Of a stretch of DNA of 64,000 nucleotides, positions 8,092 to 15,463 are shown in pieces (position 1 is the first letter of the stretch; the number at the start of each line of letters is the position of its first letter). The translations under genes and the position numbers were made by a program. Origin of the DNA: Cohnella thailandensis. Its GTDB lineage: Bacteria > Bacillota > Bacilli > Paenibacillales > Paenibacillaceae. The notes under the pieces were generated by a model. That model saw only the letters and a program-made list of their open reading frames with translations. It was not told the DNA's origin and did no database searches. Location: assembly GCF_014212135.1 (NCBI RefSeq), contig NZ_JACJVQ010000013.1:62001-126000 (forward strand). The letters are read 5' to 3'.

Positions 8092-9348
8092 TTACCGCTC
8101 AAACCCGTTCATATTCAGCCACAGAAAATATAAGGCCCTTTTGGTAGCGCGAATGCGGATGCCTTCCCGGTCTCCCGACAGCTGCAGCTTCTCCACCTTC
8201 GCCGGCTTGCCCTTCTCGGCCAGCCCGACGTAGACGAGCCCGACCGGCTTCCCTTCGGATTCCGCGGGGCCCGCCACTCCGGTTACCGATACGGCGAAGT
8301 CGCTGTCCGCGGCGCTCCTCATGCCTTCCGCCATCGCGGCGGCGGTCTCCTCGCTGACGGCGCCGGGCGCTCCCGGCCCTTCGAGAAGCTCCATCGGCAC
8401 CCCGAGCTGCTTGTGCTTAACGCCGTTGCTGTAGCTGACCACGCCGCCAAGGAACGCATCCGCGCTTCCCGGCACCGTCGTCAGCGCGGTCGCGATCATC
8501 CCGCCGGTGCAGCTCTCCGCCAGCGTCACGGTCTGCCGCCTGCGCGTCAGCAGGCGGATGACGGCCGCCTCCAGGGGAATATCCTCTTCCGCGTAGAGAT
8601 AGCGCTCCGTGCGCGCCCGAATCGCCTGCAGCGTCGGCTCCAGCCTTCTCGCCGCTTCTTCCCCGGAGCCCGCCTTCGTCGAAACTCGAACGCACACTTC
8701 CCCTTCCTTCGCATACGGGGCGATCGTAGGGTCCGTCTGCTCCCGAATCAGGTCGATCAGCAGCTCCTCCAGCGCCGATTCTCCGATGCCGGCGAACTTC
8801 AGCATGACGGAATGTAGAACGTCCGCTTTGCCCATCAGCTTGCGCAGCCAATCGGACGCGTCGTTGTCGAACATCGGCTTCATCTCCCGCGGCGGTCCCG
8901 GAAGAAGCAAATAATGCGTGCCGTTCACGGACAAGGCGTTGCCGATCGCAAGCCCCGTATCGTTGCGGAGCGGCTGCGCTCCGTCGATCAGCATCGCCTG
9001 CTTGCGGTTGCTCTCGATCAGGGCGGCTCCTCGGCCCGCGAACATCTCTTCGATTTTGCGCAGCGTAGGCTCGTGAAGGCCGATGCCCAGGCCGAGATCC
9101 GCCGCCAACGCGTCGCGGGTCAGGTCGTCCTGCGTCGGCCCCAAGCCCCCCGTGAACACGAGCAGATCCGCTCGGCTCCGCGCCGTTTCGATCGCTTGGC
9201 GGATTCTCGTCATGTTGTCGCCCACTACGGTCTGATAATAAACGTCAATGCCCAGCTCTGCCAAGCCTTGCGACAGATACTGGGCGTTGGTGTTTACGAT
9301 CTGGCCGAGGAGCAGTTCGGTTCCGACTGCTATGATCTCAGCTCTCAT
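8092..9348 (-). CDS. cinA: Competence/damage-inducible protein CinA
   Basis: 418 residues with the two usual domains: an N-terminal MoaB/MogA-like domain (GTELLLGQIVNTN, VFTGGLGPTQDDLTRD), linked to ADP-ribose or NMN-related pyrophosphatase activity in homologues, and a C-terminal nicotinamide-nucleotide amidase-type domain (LAESCTGGMIA). It is associated with competence and pyridine-nucleotide salvage. It is 18 bases downstream of pgsA and shares its promoter. Unlike in B. subtilis, where recA directly follows cinA, here an 800-base spacer with a terminator and its own SOS promoter lies between them. Confidence 0.95.
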   Translation of the reverse strand: MRAEIIAVGTELLLGQIVNTNAQYLSQGLAELGIDVYYQTVVGDNMTRIRQAIETARSRADLLVFTGGLGPTQDDLTRDALAADLGLGIGLHEPTLRKIEEMFAGRGAALIESNRKQAMLIDGAQPLRNDTGLAIGNALSVNGTHYLLLPGPPREMKPMFDNDASDWLRKLMGKADVLHSVMLKFAGIGESALEELLIDLIREQTDPTIAPYAKEGEVCVRVSTKAGSGEEAARRLEPTLQAIRARTERYLYAEEDIPLEAAVIRLLTRRRQTVTLAESCTGGMIATALTTVPGSADAFLGGVVSYSNGVKHKQLGVPMELLEGPGAPGAVSEETAAAMAEGMRSAADSDFAVSVTGVAGPAESEGKPVGLVYVGLAEKGKPAKVEKLQLSGDREGIRIRATKRALYFLWLNMNGFER

Positions 9349-9366
9349 AACGAATAAACGCTCCTC

Positions 9367-9969
9367 TTATTTCCCGAGATTTTGAGGTTGGTTCGGCGTT
9401 TCGACGATCAGGCTCTTGTTCTTGACGAAGTAGTCGATGCCGGAGTAGACGGTAATAATCGCGGCCGCCCATACGACGATCGTATCGACCGGAATATGGA
9501 GATATTCGAACGGCAGATTGTTCAGCAGGAGCACCACGATCATGACGATCTGAATCGTCGTCTTCCACTTGCCCCACTTGCTGGCCGCCACGACGACGCC
9601 GTCTAGAAGGGCGATCTGCCGCAGGCCCGTTACGGCCCACTCGCGGCTGATGATGACGATAGCCACCCAAGCGTCAAGCTTGCCCATCTCGACCAGAGAA
9701 ATCAGCACGGCTCCGACCAGAAGCTTATCGGCCAGCGGGTCGAGCAGCTTCCCCAGATTCGTGACGATCTTGCGCTTCCGCGCGATGTAGCCGTCCAGGC
9801 CGTCCGTGCTGGCCGCTAGAATGAAGAGCAGTAGGGCGAAAATCTGGTTGTACGAGATCGAATAGCTCCCCAGCGTCAGCGGATTCACGTCCAGCTTGAC
9901 AAGAAGAAAGAAAGCGACGATCGGAACGAGGAAAATACGCGCCAGCGTAATGCGGTTTGCAAGATTCAC
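9367..9969 (-). CDS. pgsA: CDP-diacylglycerol-glycerol-3-phosphate 3-phosphatidyltransferase
   Basis: 200-residue integral membrane enzyme making phosphatidylglycerol phosphate from CDP-diacylglycerol and glycerol-3-phosphate, the committed step to phosphatidylglycerol and cardiolipin. The CDP-alcohol phosphotransferase motif DG-x2-AR-x8-G-x3-D-x3-D is complete (DGLDGYIARKRK followed by GKLLDPLADK). At least four hydrophobic segments are visible. The start is GTG at 9969 with a GGGGG-type ribosome binding site 8 nt upstream; this start overlaps the stop of a possible 36-codon upstream frame. A sigma-A promoter lies at 10139-10168. Confidence 0.96.
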   Translation of the reverse strand: MNLANRITLARIFLVPIVAFFLLVKLDVNPLTLGSYSISYNQIFALLLFILAASTDGLDGYIARKRKIVTNLGKLLDPLADKLLVGAVLISLVEMGKLDAWVAIVIISREWAVTGLRQIALLDGVVVAASKWGKWKTTIQIVMIVVLLLNNLPFEYLHIPVDTIVVWAAAIITVYSGIDYFVKNKSLIVETPNQPQNLGK

Positions 9970-10076
9970 GCGAATTTCCCCCCGATCCGTCTGTGGCCGT
10001 CGCGCGGACCGAATCCGCTTGATACCCGCGAACCCCGGCCGCCGTAAGATGGAATAGAGCCGTTAATCACAATCAT
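9966..10076 (-). CDS. Possible 36-aa leader peptide overlapping the pgsA start
   Basis: ATG at 10076 opens a 36-codon frame whose TGA stop (9966-9968) overlaps the pgsA GTG start, a geometry typical of translational coupling. A GGGGG run precedes the ATG by 9 nt. It would be the first open frame on the pgsA transcript. The peptide (MIVINGSIPSYGGRGSR...) resembles no family clearly; a weak likeness of its middle to the SGFGPR motif of M23 peptidases may be chance. Speculative. Confidence 0.25.
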   Translation of the reverse strand: MIVINGSIPSYGGRGSRVSSGFGPRDGHRRIGGKFA

Positions 10077-10138
10077 CGGTGCTTGCCCCCAAAAAGTTGT
10101 CCGGACCATCCCCGAATTGCGGGACGTGATTGGAACCC

Positions 10139-10168
10139 AGTATATTCGAATCGCCGTGATAGTGTCAA
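10139..10168 (-). promoter_or_regulatory. Sigma-A promoter of pgsA-cinA
   Basis: Minus strand: perfect -35 TTGACA (10163-10168), 18-bp spacer, -10 TATACT (10139-10144). It lies 16 bases downstream of the yajQ stop codon and gives a leader of ~160 nt before pgsA. Confidence 0.7.
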
Positions 10169-10184
10169 AAAAACCCAGTCGTTC

Positions 10185-10676
10185 TTAGCGATAATTGACG
10201 AACTGCAATTCGAGAGGAAGACCCGCCCCGCGAAGCAGATTCATCGCCGCTTGCAGATCGTCCTTGCTCTTGCCGGTTACCCGCAGCTGGTCGCCTTGGA
10301 TTTGGCTCTTGATCTTCAGCTTGGAATCGCGTATCAGGATGTTGATTTTCTTAGCGTTGTCCTGATCGATGCCTTGCTTCATCTTAATGAGCTGGCGAAC
10401 CGTGCCTCCGGAAGCCGCCTCTACCTTGCCGTAATCCAAGTTCAGAATCGGCACGCCTCGCTTGATGAGCTTGGTCTGAAGAATGTCGATGACGCTCTTC
10501 AGCTTGTACTCGTCGTCGGAAGCGACATTTATCGCTTCTCCCTCGAGCTTGATGCTGCTCTTGCTTCCCTTGAAGTCGAATCGCGTTTCGATCTCTTTAA
10601 TGGCTTGCGTAACGGCGTTGTTCACTTCCTGCATGTCAACCTTGGATACGATGTCGAACGAATATTCCGATGCCAT
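10185..10676 (-). CDS. yajQ: YajQ family cyclic-di-GMP/nucleotide-binding protein
   Basis: 163 residues, the standard length. It starts [22 protein letters not shown] and contains FDFKGSKSS and the [14 protein letters not shown] block of the family. YajQ proteins have two ferredoxin-like folds that bind nucleotides; some Gram-negative members bind c-di-GMP and act with transcription factors, while the role in Firmicutes is unclear. It has its own likely promoter (10715-10743) and is separated from the next upstream gene by a hairpin. Confidence 0.95.
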   Translation of the reverse strand: MASEYSFDIVSKVDMQEVNNAVTQAIKEIETRFDFKGSKSSIKLEGEAINVASDDEYKLKSVIDILQTKLIKRGVPILNLDYGKVEAASGGTVRQLIKMKQGIDQDNAKKINILIRDSKLKIKSQIQGDQLRVTGKSKDDLQAAMNLLRGAGLPLELQFVNYR

Positions 10677-10714
10677 ATGTAAAAGTCATCCTTTCCGACG
10701 AATTATCATTTTTT

Positions 10715-10743
10715 ATTATAAACATTTTCCTAGCGCAAGTAAA
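10715..10743 (-). promoter_or_regulatory. Probable sigma-A promoter of yajQ
   Basis: Minus strand: -35 TTTACT (10738-10743), 17-bp spacer, perfect -10 TATAAT (10715-10720), ending ~40 bases before the yajQ start. Confidence 0.55.
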
Positions 10744-10789
10744 AACCTGCTTCTGTCCATTCGGCTCGAACCCGGGCGACAAACGACGA

Positions 10790-10809
10790 AAGCCCCGTCG
10801 CGGGGCCTT
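10790..10809 (-). terminator. GC-rich hairpin after the 53-aa membrane protein gene
   Basis: GCCCCG and CGGGGC arms around a 3-nt loop (10792-10797, 10801-10806), flanked by AAG and CTTT. The T-run is weak (CTTTCG), so termination may be partial. Confidence 0.55.
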
Positions 10810-10823
10810 CTTGCTTGAAGCAT

Positions 10824-10985
10824 TTAGCGGATACGGGCCGGCGAGCGGAACATATCGAGAATTCCCAGTACGATCCAAGCGAGCCCGAATCCCAGAATGC
10901 CGTAACCATACGCATGAGGCGTCATGTACCAGCCCAGCAGGCTGACGATGATGCCGATCGCGCACACGATCCAGCTTGTCGCCAT
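10824..10985 (-). CDS. Small two-helix membrane protein (53 aa)
   Basis: A 53-residue frame from ATG 10985 to TAA 10824. Two hydrophobic stretches (WIVCAIGIIVSLLGWYM, residues 5-21; YGILGFGLAWIVLGILDMF, residues 28-46) are joined by a short polar turn (TPHAYG); the C-terminus is basic (RSPARIR), which suggests a membrane hairpin. It fills the space between yajQ and rodZ and is followed directly by a hairpin, as expected for the last gene of the rodZ transcript. The ribosome binding site is weak (GAAGGGG is 12 nt away). Function unknown; not recognised as a named family. Confidence 0.6.
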   Translation of the reverse strand: MATSWIVCAIGIIVSLLGWYMTPHAYGYGILGFGLAWIVLGILDMFRSPARIR

Positions 10986-11069
10986 TTGCTTAAATCGCCC
11001 CTTCGGTCAGATGATGTCAGCCGTCTCATCTTGCCCAAGTCGGGAGATCCTCATACAAGCAGGTTGCCC

Positions 11070-11963
11070 TTATTGCTGCTCGGTGGTCGAGTCCGTCGTA
11101 GTGTCCGAAGAAGCCACCGGAGTGAACAGGAACTTCTTCGACCCGCCCTTGTCGCCGTCCTCGACCGGAATGCCGTCGATCGTGATCTCGATATTGCTCG
11201 CGTTGCCGACGTTGACGTAGAGCGGCTTGTCCTCCAGAGTAAAGGTCAGCTCCTCTTTCGTCTGCGGAGTTCCGTTATAAATATACTTGCCGGACCTGCT
11301 TCCTTCATTGACGCCGACCCAGCTCTTGTTCGACACGATCACCAGCTCATGGGCGCCCGCGGGCGAAACATCGTAGTGCGCCACCCCTCCCGACGTCGTC
11401 TCGGTCAACGTCAACGTAGTAGCCGGAGGAGTCTCGCTTGCCGGCGGCGTGGAAGAAGCGGGCGGCGGCGTAACCGTAACGGACGAGGAGGGAGACGGAG
11501 TCGGGGACGGCATCTCCGTCTCGTTCGTGATATCGGTATCCCGGTCCGAATCCTGCGCCTTGGAGTTGCTATTCTGGTCGATAAAATAATAAATCAGCGC
11601 TATGATAAGGAGCGGGAATAGCCACATCAGCAAATTGACGGCAAGCTTGCCCCACTTATCGTTATGCTGGACCGAGCGGCTCTTGGGTTTGATCATCGCT
11701 TCCGGAGCGGCCGTCTCCGCCGCCGTCGGCTTGGGCAATTCCTTATGATAGAGGCGAAGAACTTCTTCGGCATCGAGGCCGACGGTCTCCGCATAAGTCT
11801 TTACGAACGCCCGAACGTAGAAGGAGCCCGGAAGAACTTTGTAATCCCCGGTCTCGATCGCCTCCAAGTATCGCTTGCGGATCTTGGTCGCTTCCTGGAT
11901 ATCGTCTAGCGTATATCCCCGCTGCTCCCTTGCCTTACGCAGCAGCAATCCCAAATCCGACAT
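11070..11963 (-). CDS. rodZ: RodZ-like helix-turn-helix membrane protein
   Basis: 297 residues. An N-terminal Xre-type helix-turn-helix (residues 2-70: LGLLLRKAREQRGYTLDDIQ) is followed by one membrane segment (LLMWLFPLLIIALIYYFI, ~105-122), a Pro/Thr/Ser-rich stretch (~140-180) and a C-terminal DUF4115-type beta domain. This is RodZ architecture: a cytoplasmic MreB-binding part and an outside domain, acting in cell elongation. The start at 11963 has AGGAGG 8 nt upstream; the GTG three codons earlier falls inside that site. It is the ymfM position of B. subtilis, downstream of ymfK. Confidence 0.92.
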   Translation of the reverse strand: MSDLGLLLRKAREQRGYTLDDIQEATKIRKRYLEAIETGDYKVLPGSFYVRAFVKTYAETVGLDAEEVLRLYHKELPKPTAAETAAPEAMIKPKSRSVQHNDKWGKLAVNLLMWLFPLLIIALIYYFIDQNSNSKAQDSDRDTDITNETEMPSPTPSPSSSVTVTPPPASSTPPASETPPATTLTLTETTSGGVAHYDVSPAGAHELVIVSNKSWVGVNEGSRSGKYIYNGTPQTKEELTFTLEDKPLYVNVGNASNIEITIDGIPVEDGDKGGSKKFLFTPVASSDTTTDSTTEQQ

Positions 11964-12068
11964 CGGTCCCACCTCCTACAAGGGCTTTATCTCTAAGGAT
12001 GTATTCTTGGCGCATGTTGACTTCCACGGTTCAACTTCCTATCTTCGATATTCATAAATGATGGCCGT

Positions 12069-12839
12069 TCAGAAATCCCCGTCAAGGCCGGCGGTCGTGA
12101 AATTCTCGTATGTAATTTCCTCATCCGGAGTGTTGCGCAGTTCGATGATGCAATCGAAAACGTCATAGTCGAATTCGGATTCCCGAACGAAAATATCCGG
12201 GTGCTCGATCACCTTCGTCGACGGCATCGACATGATGTCCTGCAGCAGCATGTGGTGTTTCTCGTTCGATCGGATCGTGCTGACGATTCCGTCGATAATG
12301 AACACGTTGTTCGCGTTCATCTCTTCTTCGGATAGTTGGCTGCGCACGGTCTGCCTCAGCAGAGTGGAAGAAACGAACGCCCAGCGCTTGTTCGCGCATA
12401 CGCTCCCCGCGATAATGGACTCCGTCTTGCCGACGCGAGGCATCCCCCTCAGCCCGATAACCTGATTGCCTTCCTTCTTGAACAATTCGCCCAGGAAGTC
12501 GACAAGCAAGCCGAGATCGCTCCGTGTGAAGCGAAACGTCTTGCCGTCCGAAGAATCCCGCTCGATATAGGTTCCGTGCCGGATTGCCAAAATATCCGTT
12601 AAGCGAGGCGGTCTAAGCGTAATGATGGAAATATTCTCGACCTTCGTAAGCATCTTACCCAGAAGCTCGATTTTCTCATCGTCGTCCGTCTGAAGCAGAA
12701 GGCCGCGCGTCCGGTCCTCGACGCCGTTGATCGTAATAATATTGACTTCAAGCATCCCGAGAAGGGACGCTAAATCGCCAAGCAAGCCAGGGCGGTTCTT
12801 ATGAATCTTATATTCCATGTACCATTGTTTCTTCTCCAT
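12069..12839 (-). CDS. ymfK: YmfK family protein (DUF3388, ACT-like N-terminus)
   Basis: 256 residues. The N-terminal ~75 residues look like an ACT regulatory domain (EYKIHKNRPGLLGDLASLLGML). The C-terminal part contains GLRGMPRVGKTESIIAG, which resembles a P-loop, and FIIDGIVST. The family is conserved in spore formers but has no defined function. The gene has its own likely promoter, which is bracketed by a 9-bp inverted repeat (12892-12941). It follows ymfJ, as in B. subtilis. Confidence 0.92.
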   Translation of the reverse strand: MEKKQWYMEYKIHKNRPGLLGDLASLLGMLEVNIITINGVEDRTRGLLLQTDDDEKIELLGKMLTKVENISIITLRPPRLTDILAIRHGTYIERDSSDGKTFRFTRSDLGLLVDFLGELFKKEGNQVIGLRGMPRVGKTESIIAGSVCANKRWAFVSSTLLRQTVRSQLSEEEMNANNVFIIDGIVSTIRSNEKHHMLLQDIMSMPSTKVIEHPDIFVRESEFDYDVFDCIIELRNTPDEEITYENFTTAGLDGDF

Positions 12840-12891
12840 TGCGCACCTCGATAATCGGACCCTTAGCCTGGCTGCCCTGAAAATTTACAGT

Positions 12892-12941
12892 CCCATAATT
12901 CATTCTACAAAACTCTTCATTATCCTGCAAAAAATTATGGG
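12892..12941 (-). promoter_or_regulatory. Promoter of ymfK bracketed by an inverted repeat
   Basis: Minus strand: -35 TTGCAG (12925-12930), 17-bp spacer, -10 TAGAAT (12902-12907). The two 9-bp arms CCCATAATT (12892-12900) and AATTATGGG (12933-12941) flank the promoter, centres 41 bp apart (about four helical turns), which suggests a regulator binding both sides. Confidence 0.55.
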
Positions 12942-12984
12942 CAGTTTCCGACTTAGGACCTATATTTTCTTTTTCATGCCCAAA

Positions 12985-13010
12985 CGGCTCCGCCTTGGAT
13001 GGCGGAGCCG
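12985..13010 (-). terminator. Hairpin after ymfJ
   Basis: GGCTCCGCC and GGCGGAGCC arms (12986-12994, 13001-13009) around 6 nt; downstream only GTTTGGG, so the T-run is poor. It separates ymfJ from the ymfK promoter. Confidence 0.5.
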
Positions 13011-13064
13011 CCGACGCCGGATGAGCGCGTGACTCGATTATGATGAGCGCTAAGTCGCTGCGAA

Positions 13065-13316
13065 CTAGGTGCGCTGAGCCAGCTTAACCATAAGGCCTGC
13101 GATCGTTTTGCGTTCGCTTTCGTCGCCCGCGTCCCAGAGCTCCTTCAAGACCCGCTCCTCATCGTTCTGAGGGTCGACCTTGTTGTCAAGGAACTCGCCG
13201 ATCTCGTAAGCGAGCTTAGAGATCGCGTCCTCGCCGATTCCTGCGCTCTTGGCGGCTTCCACTCGATTGCCCAGAAATTTTTTCCACGTGTCGAAATTGC
13301 TCAGTACGTTCGACAT
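13065..13316 (-). CDS. ymfJ: DUF3243 family protein YmfJ
   Basis: An 83-residue soluble helical protein (MSNVLSNFDTWKKFLGNRV, then ISKLAYEIGEFLDNKVDP). The start at 13316 has AGGAGG 7 nt upstream; the longer frame to 13391 reads through that site and is rejected. B. subtilis YmfJ (DUF3243) is uncharacterised, though it has been linked to the regulation of its neighbourhood. It is encoded between ymfI and ymfK, as in other Bacillales. Confidence 0.92.
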   Translation of the reverse strand: MSNVLSNFDTWKKFLGNRVEAAKSAGIGEDAISKLAYEIGEFLDNKVDPQNDEERVLKELWDAGDESERKTIAGLMVKLAQRT

Positions 13317-13424
13317 TGAGCAGCCTCCTGCCTGGATTGGGATTGTGCTACGAGGATAATATGTCCCATAGGCAAAAAGGCTATTCGGCATCCGGACGAA
13401 CGAGCGCTTGGATAATAATTGCAG

Positions 13425-14186
13425 TCAGATCCGCCATCCTCCGGTCAACTCGACGATCTGTCCGGTTATGTAATCGGCCCGCTCGGAGGCCAGGAAGGCG
13501 ACCAGCTCCGCCACTTCCTCGGGCCTCGCGAAGCGGCCTAGCGGGATTTCTTCCAGCAGCTCACTGCGGTCCTCGGCGGAGAGCGATCTCATCATGTCGG
13601 TATCGACGGCGCCGGGAGCGACCGCGTTCACCGTGATTCCGAAAGGCGCAAGCTCTTTGGCGAGCGCCTTGGTGAAGCTGTTCAGCCCTCCCTTGGCGGC
13701 GGAATAAGCGACTTCCCCGGCCGCGCCGACGGACCCCCACACGCTGGAGATATGAATGATCCTTCCCCATCTCTCCCAGGACAAACGGGGTCCGAACAGC
13801 TTGGCCAATCGATACGCGGCGGTTAAGTGAATCTGCAGCTGCGCGTGCCAGTCCTCCTCTTCCGTCTCGTCGAGCAAGCCGTAGTGGGCGGTGCCCGCGC
13901 TATGGACGAGGATCGATGGGCTCCATCCCTTCCGGTCCAATTCTTCCTTAAGGCCCGCGATCGAATGACCGTCCAGCAGATCGGCCCGGATGCGAAGAAC
14001 TTCGGGGGCTCCCGCATCCAGACATTGCCGCTGAACGGCTTCGGCGGCCGCCTGGGAAGCGCCGTAATGAAGGACGATGCGATTCCCTTCCGAAGCGAAA
14101 CGCAGCGCCACGGCGGCTCCTATGCCCCTGGATGCTCCGGTAACGAGCACCGTCCGGGGCGAAGGCGAAGTCTCGCCCACCGTCAA
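13425..14186 (-). CDS. ymfI: SDR reductase YmfI (EF-P 5-aminopentanone reductase)
   Basis: 253-residue short-chain dehydrogenase: NAD(P)-binding TGASRGIG (residues 17-24), catalytic Ser in HISSVWGS, YSAAK for the Tyr/Lys pair, and the C-terminal ITGQIVELTGGWRI. By position (immediately after ymfH and ymfF) it is orthologous to B. subtilis YmfI, which reduces 5-aminopentanone on the EF-P lysine to 5-aminopentanol. It overlaps the ymfH stop by 4 bases, so the three genes form one translationally coupled unit. FabG-like activity on free acyl carriers cannot be excluded from sequence alone. Confidence 0.93.
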   Translation of the reverse strand: MTVGETSPSPRTVLVTGASRGIGAAVALRFASEGNRIVLHYGASQAAAEAVQRQCLDAGAPEVLRIRADLLDGHSIAGLKEELDRKGWSPSILVHSAGTAHYGLLDETEEEDWHAQLQIHLTAAYRLAKLFGPRLSWERWGRIIHISSVWGSVGAAGEVAYSAAKGGLNSFTKALAKELAPFGITVNAVAPGAVDTDMMRSLSAEDRSELLEEIPLGRFARPEEVAELVAFLASERADYITGQIVELTGGWRI

Positions 14187-15463
14187 TCTCCCCGAACGAT
14201 CGAAGCCGACATCCGGGAAGGATTGACATGCTCCCGCAGCCTGGCGTTCAATTCGCCGATCGTCAAGCTCTCGTACGCTTCGACCAGCTTGAACAGATCG
14301 CCGCCCCGGCTTCGGTAACGGGTAAATTCGCCCGCGATCGCCTCCGGGCTGTTCAGCATCCGCAGATAGGAGCCGATCCGCTTCCGCCTCGTCCTCTCGA
14401 AGATGCGCTCGTCGATGCCGCTCTCCGCAGCTTGGCCGAGCGCTTCGGTTACTCGCTTGATCAGCTCGTCGGGATCTCTTGTCTCTCCCCCGATTACGGA
14501 GAAAGAGTACCCCGGTCCGGTATTGTATTCGTAGCCGAAGCCGTCCGAGATCAGGTTGTCGTCATACAATTCCTGGTACAACGGAGAGCTTGCGCCGAGC
14601 AGCGATTCCAACATGAGCTTGCTGGCCAGCTCGCGGCGAATCGCCTCTTCCCCCCGTTGCGGCCCCGGAATTTCCTTGTAGCCGAACATGCACTTCGGCA
14701 GGGATACCGGAAGCTTCGTCTCCAATCTTGGGGTGCGCACCGTTTCCGGCTCCTCGTCGAAGAACCGTTCGATCTCTCCGCCCGGACCGAAGGTTTTCCT
14801 TGATTGATTCGCCTTGATCCGTTCCATCATCGCTTCGGCATCTACCCCGCCCACCAGGAACAAGCTCATGTTCGACGGATGGTAGAACGTGTTGTAGCAC
14901 TCGTAGAGCATCTCCTTCGTAATGGAGCGTACCGATTCCGGAGTGCCCGCGATATCGATATGCACCGGATGCTTCGTATACAAAGCTTCGATCAAGCCGA
15001 AGTACACGCGCCAATCGGCGTTGTCCCGGTACATATTGATTTCTTGGACGATAATGCCCTTCTCCTTCTCCACGTTCTCGTCCGTAAAGTAGGGGTTCTG
15101 GACGAAATCGAGCAGCGTCTCGACGTTCTTCTCGATCGACTCGGTCGCCGAGAACAGATAAACCGTGCGGTCGAAGCTCGTGAACGCGTTCGCCGACGCG
15201 CCCTGCGAAGCGAACGTGGAGAAGATGTCCCCTTCCGGTTCTTCGAACATCTTGTGCTCCAGAAAATGGGCGATGCCGTCCGGGACCCGGACTTCGTCAT
15301 GCCCTGCCCGCTTAAAGCGGTTGTCGACGGACCCGTAGCTGGTGGCGAAAGTGGCGTACGCTTTCGTGAATCCGGGCTTAGGCAGAATAAACACGTCCAG
15401 CCCGTTGTCCAGCTTCTCGTGAAGAAGGGTTTCCTGAAGCTGAGGATATTCTTCTTTAGCCAT
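14183..15463 (-). CDS. ymfH: M16 family metallopeptidase-like YmfH (EF-P modification-associated)
   Basis: 426 residues, two-domain M16 peptidase. The inverted zinc motif HxxEH is intact (HFLEHKMFEEPEGD, near residue 66), unlike its partner ymfF, which lacks it. YmfH and YmfF are associated with the EF-P 5-aminopentanol pathway in B. subtilis; whether they act as a peptidase pair is not settled. It overlaps ymfF by 8 bases upstream and ymfI by 4 bases downstream, so the partners are co-translated. Confidence 0.94.
   Translation of the reverse strand: MAKEEYPQLQETLLHEKLDNGLDVFILPKPGFTKAYATFATSYGSVDNRFKRAGHDEVRVPDGIAHFLEHKMFEEPEGDIFSTFASQGASANAFTSFDRTVYLFSATESIEKNVETLLDFVQNPYFTDENVEKEKGIIVQEINMYRDNADWRVYFGLIEALYTKHPVHIDIAGTPESVRSITKEMLYECYNTFYHPSNMSLFLVGGVDAEAMMERIKANQSRKTFGPGGEIERFFDEEPETVRTPRLETKLPVSLPKCMFGYKEIPGPQRGEEAIRRELASKLMLESLLGASSPLYQELYDDNLISDGFGYEYNTGPGYSFSVIGGETRDPDELIKRVTEALGQAAESGIDERIFERTRRKRIGSYLRMLNSPEAIAGEFTRYRSRGGDLFKLVEAYESLTIGELNARLREHVNPSRMSASIVRGD

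Noticed and set aside
9966..10076. Remnant of an M23 peptidase
   Set aside because: Only a handful of residues resemble the SGFG motif; too short to support a family call.
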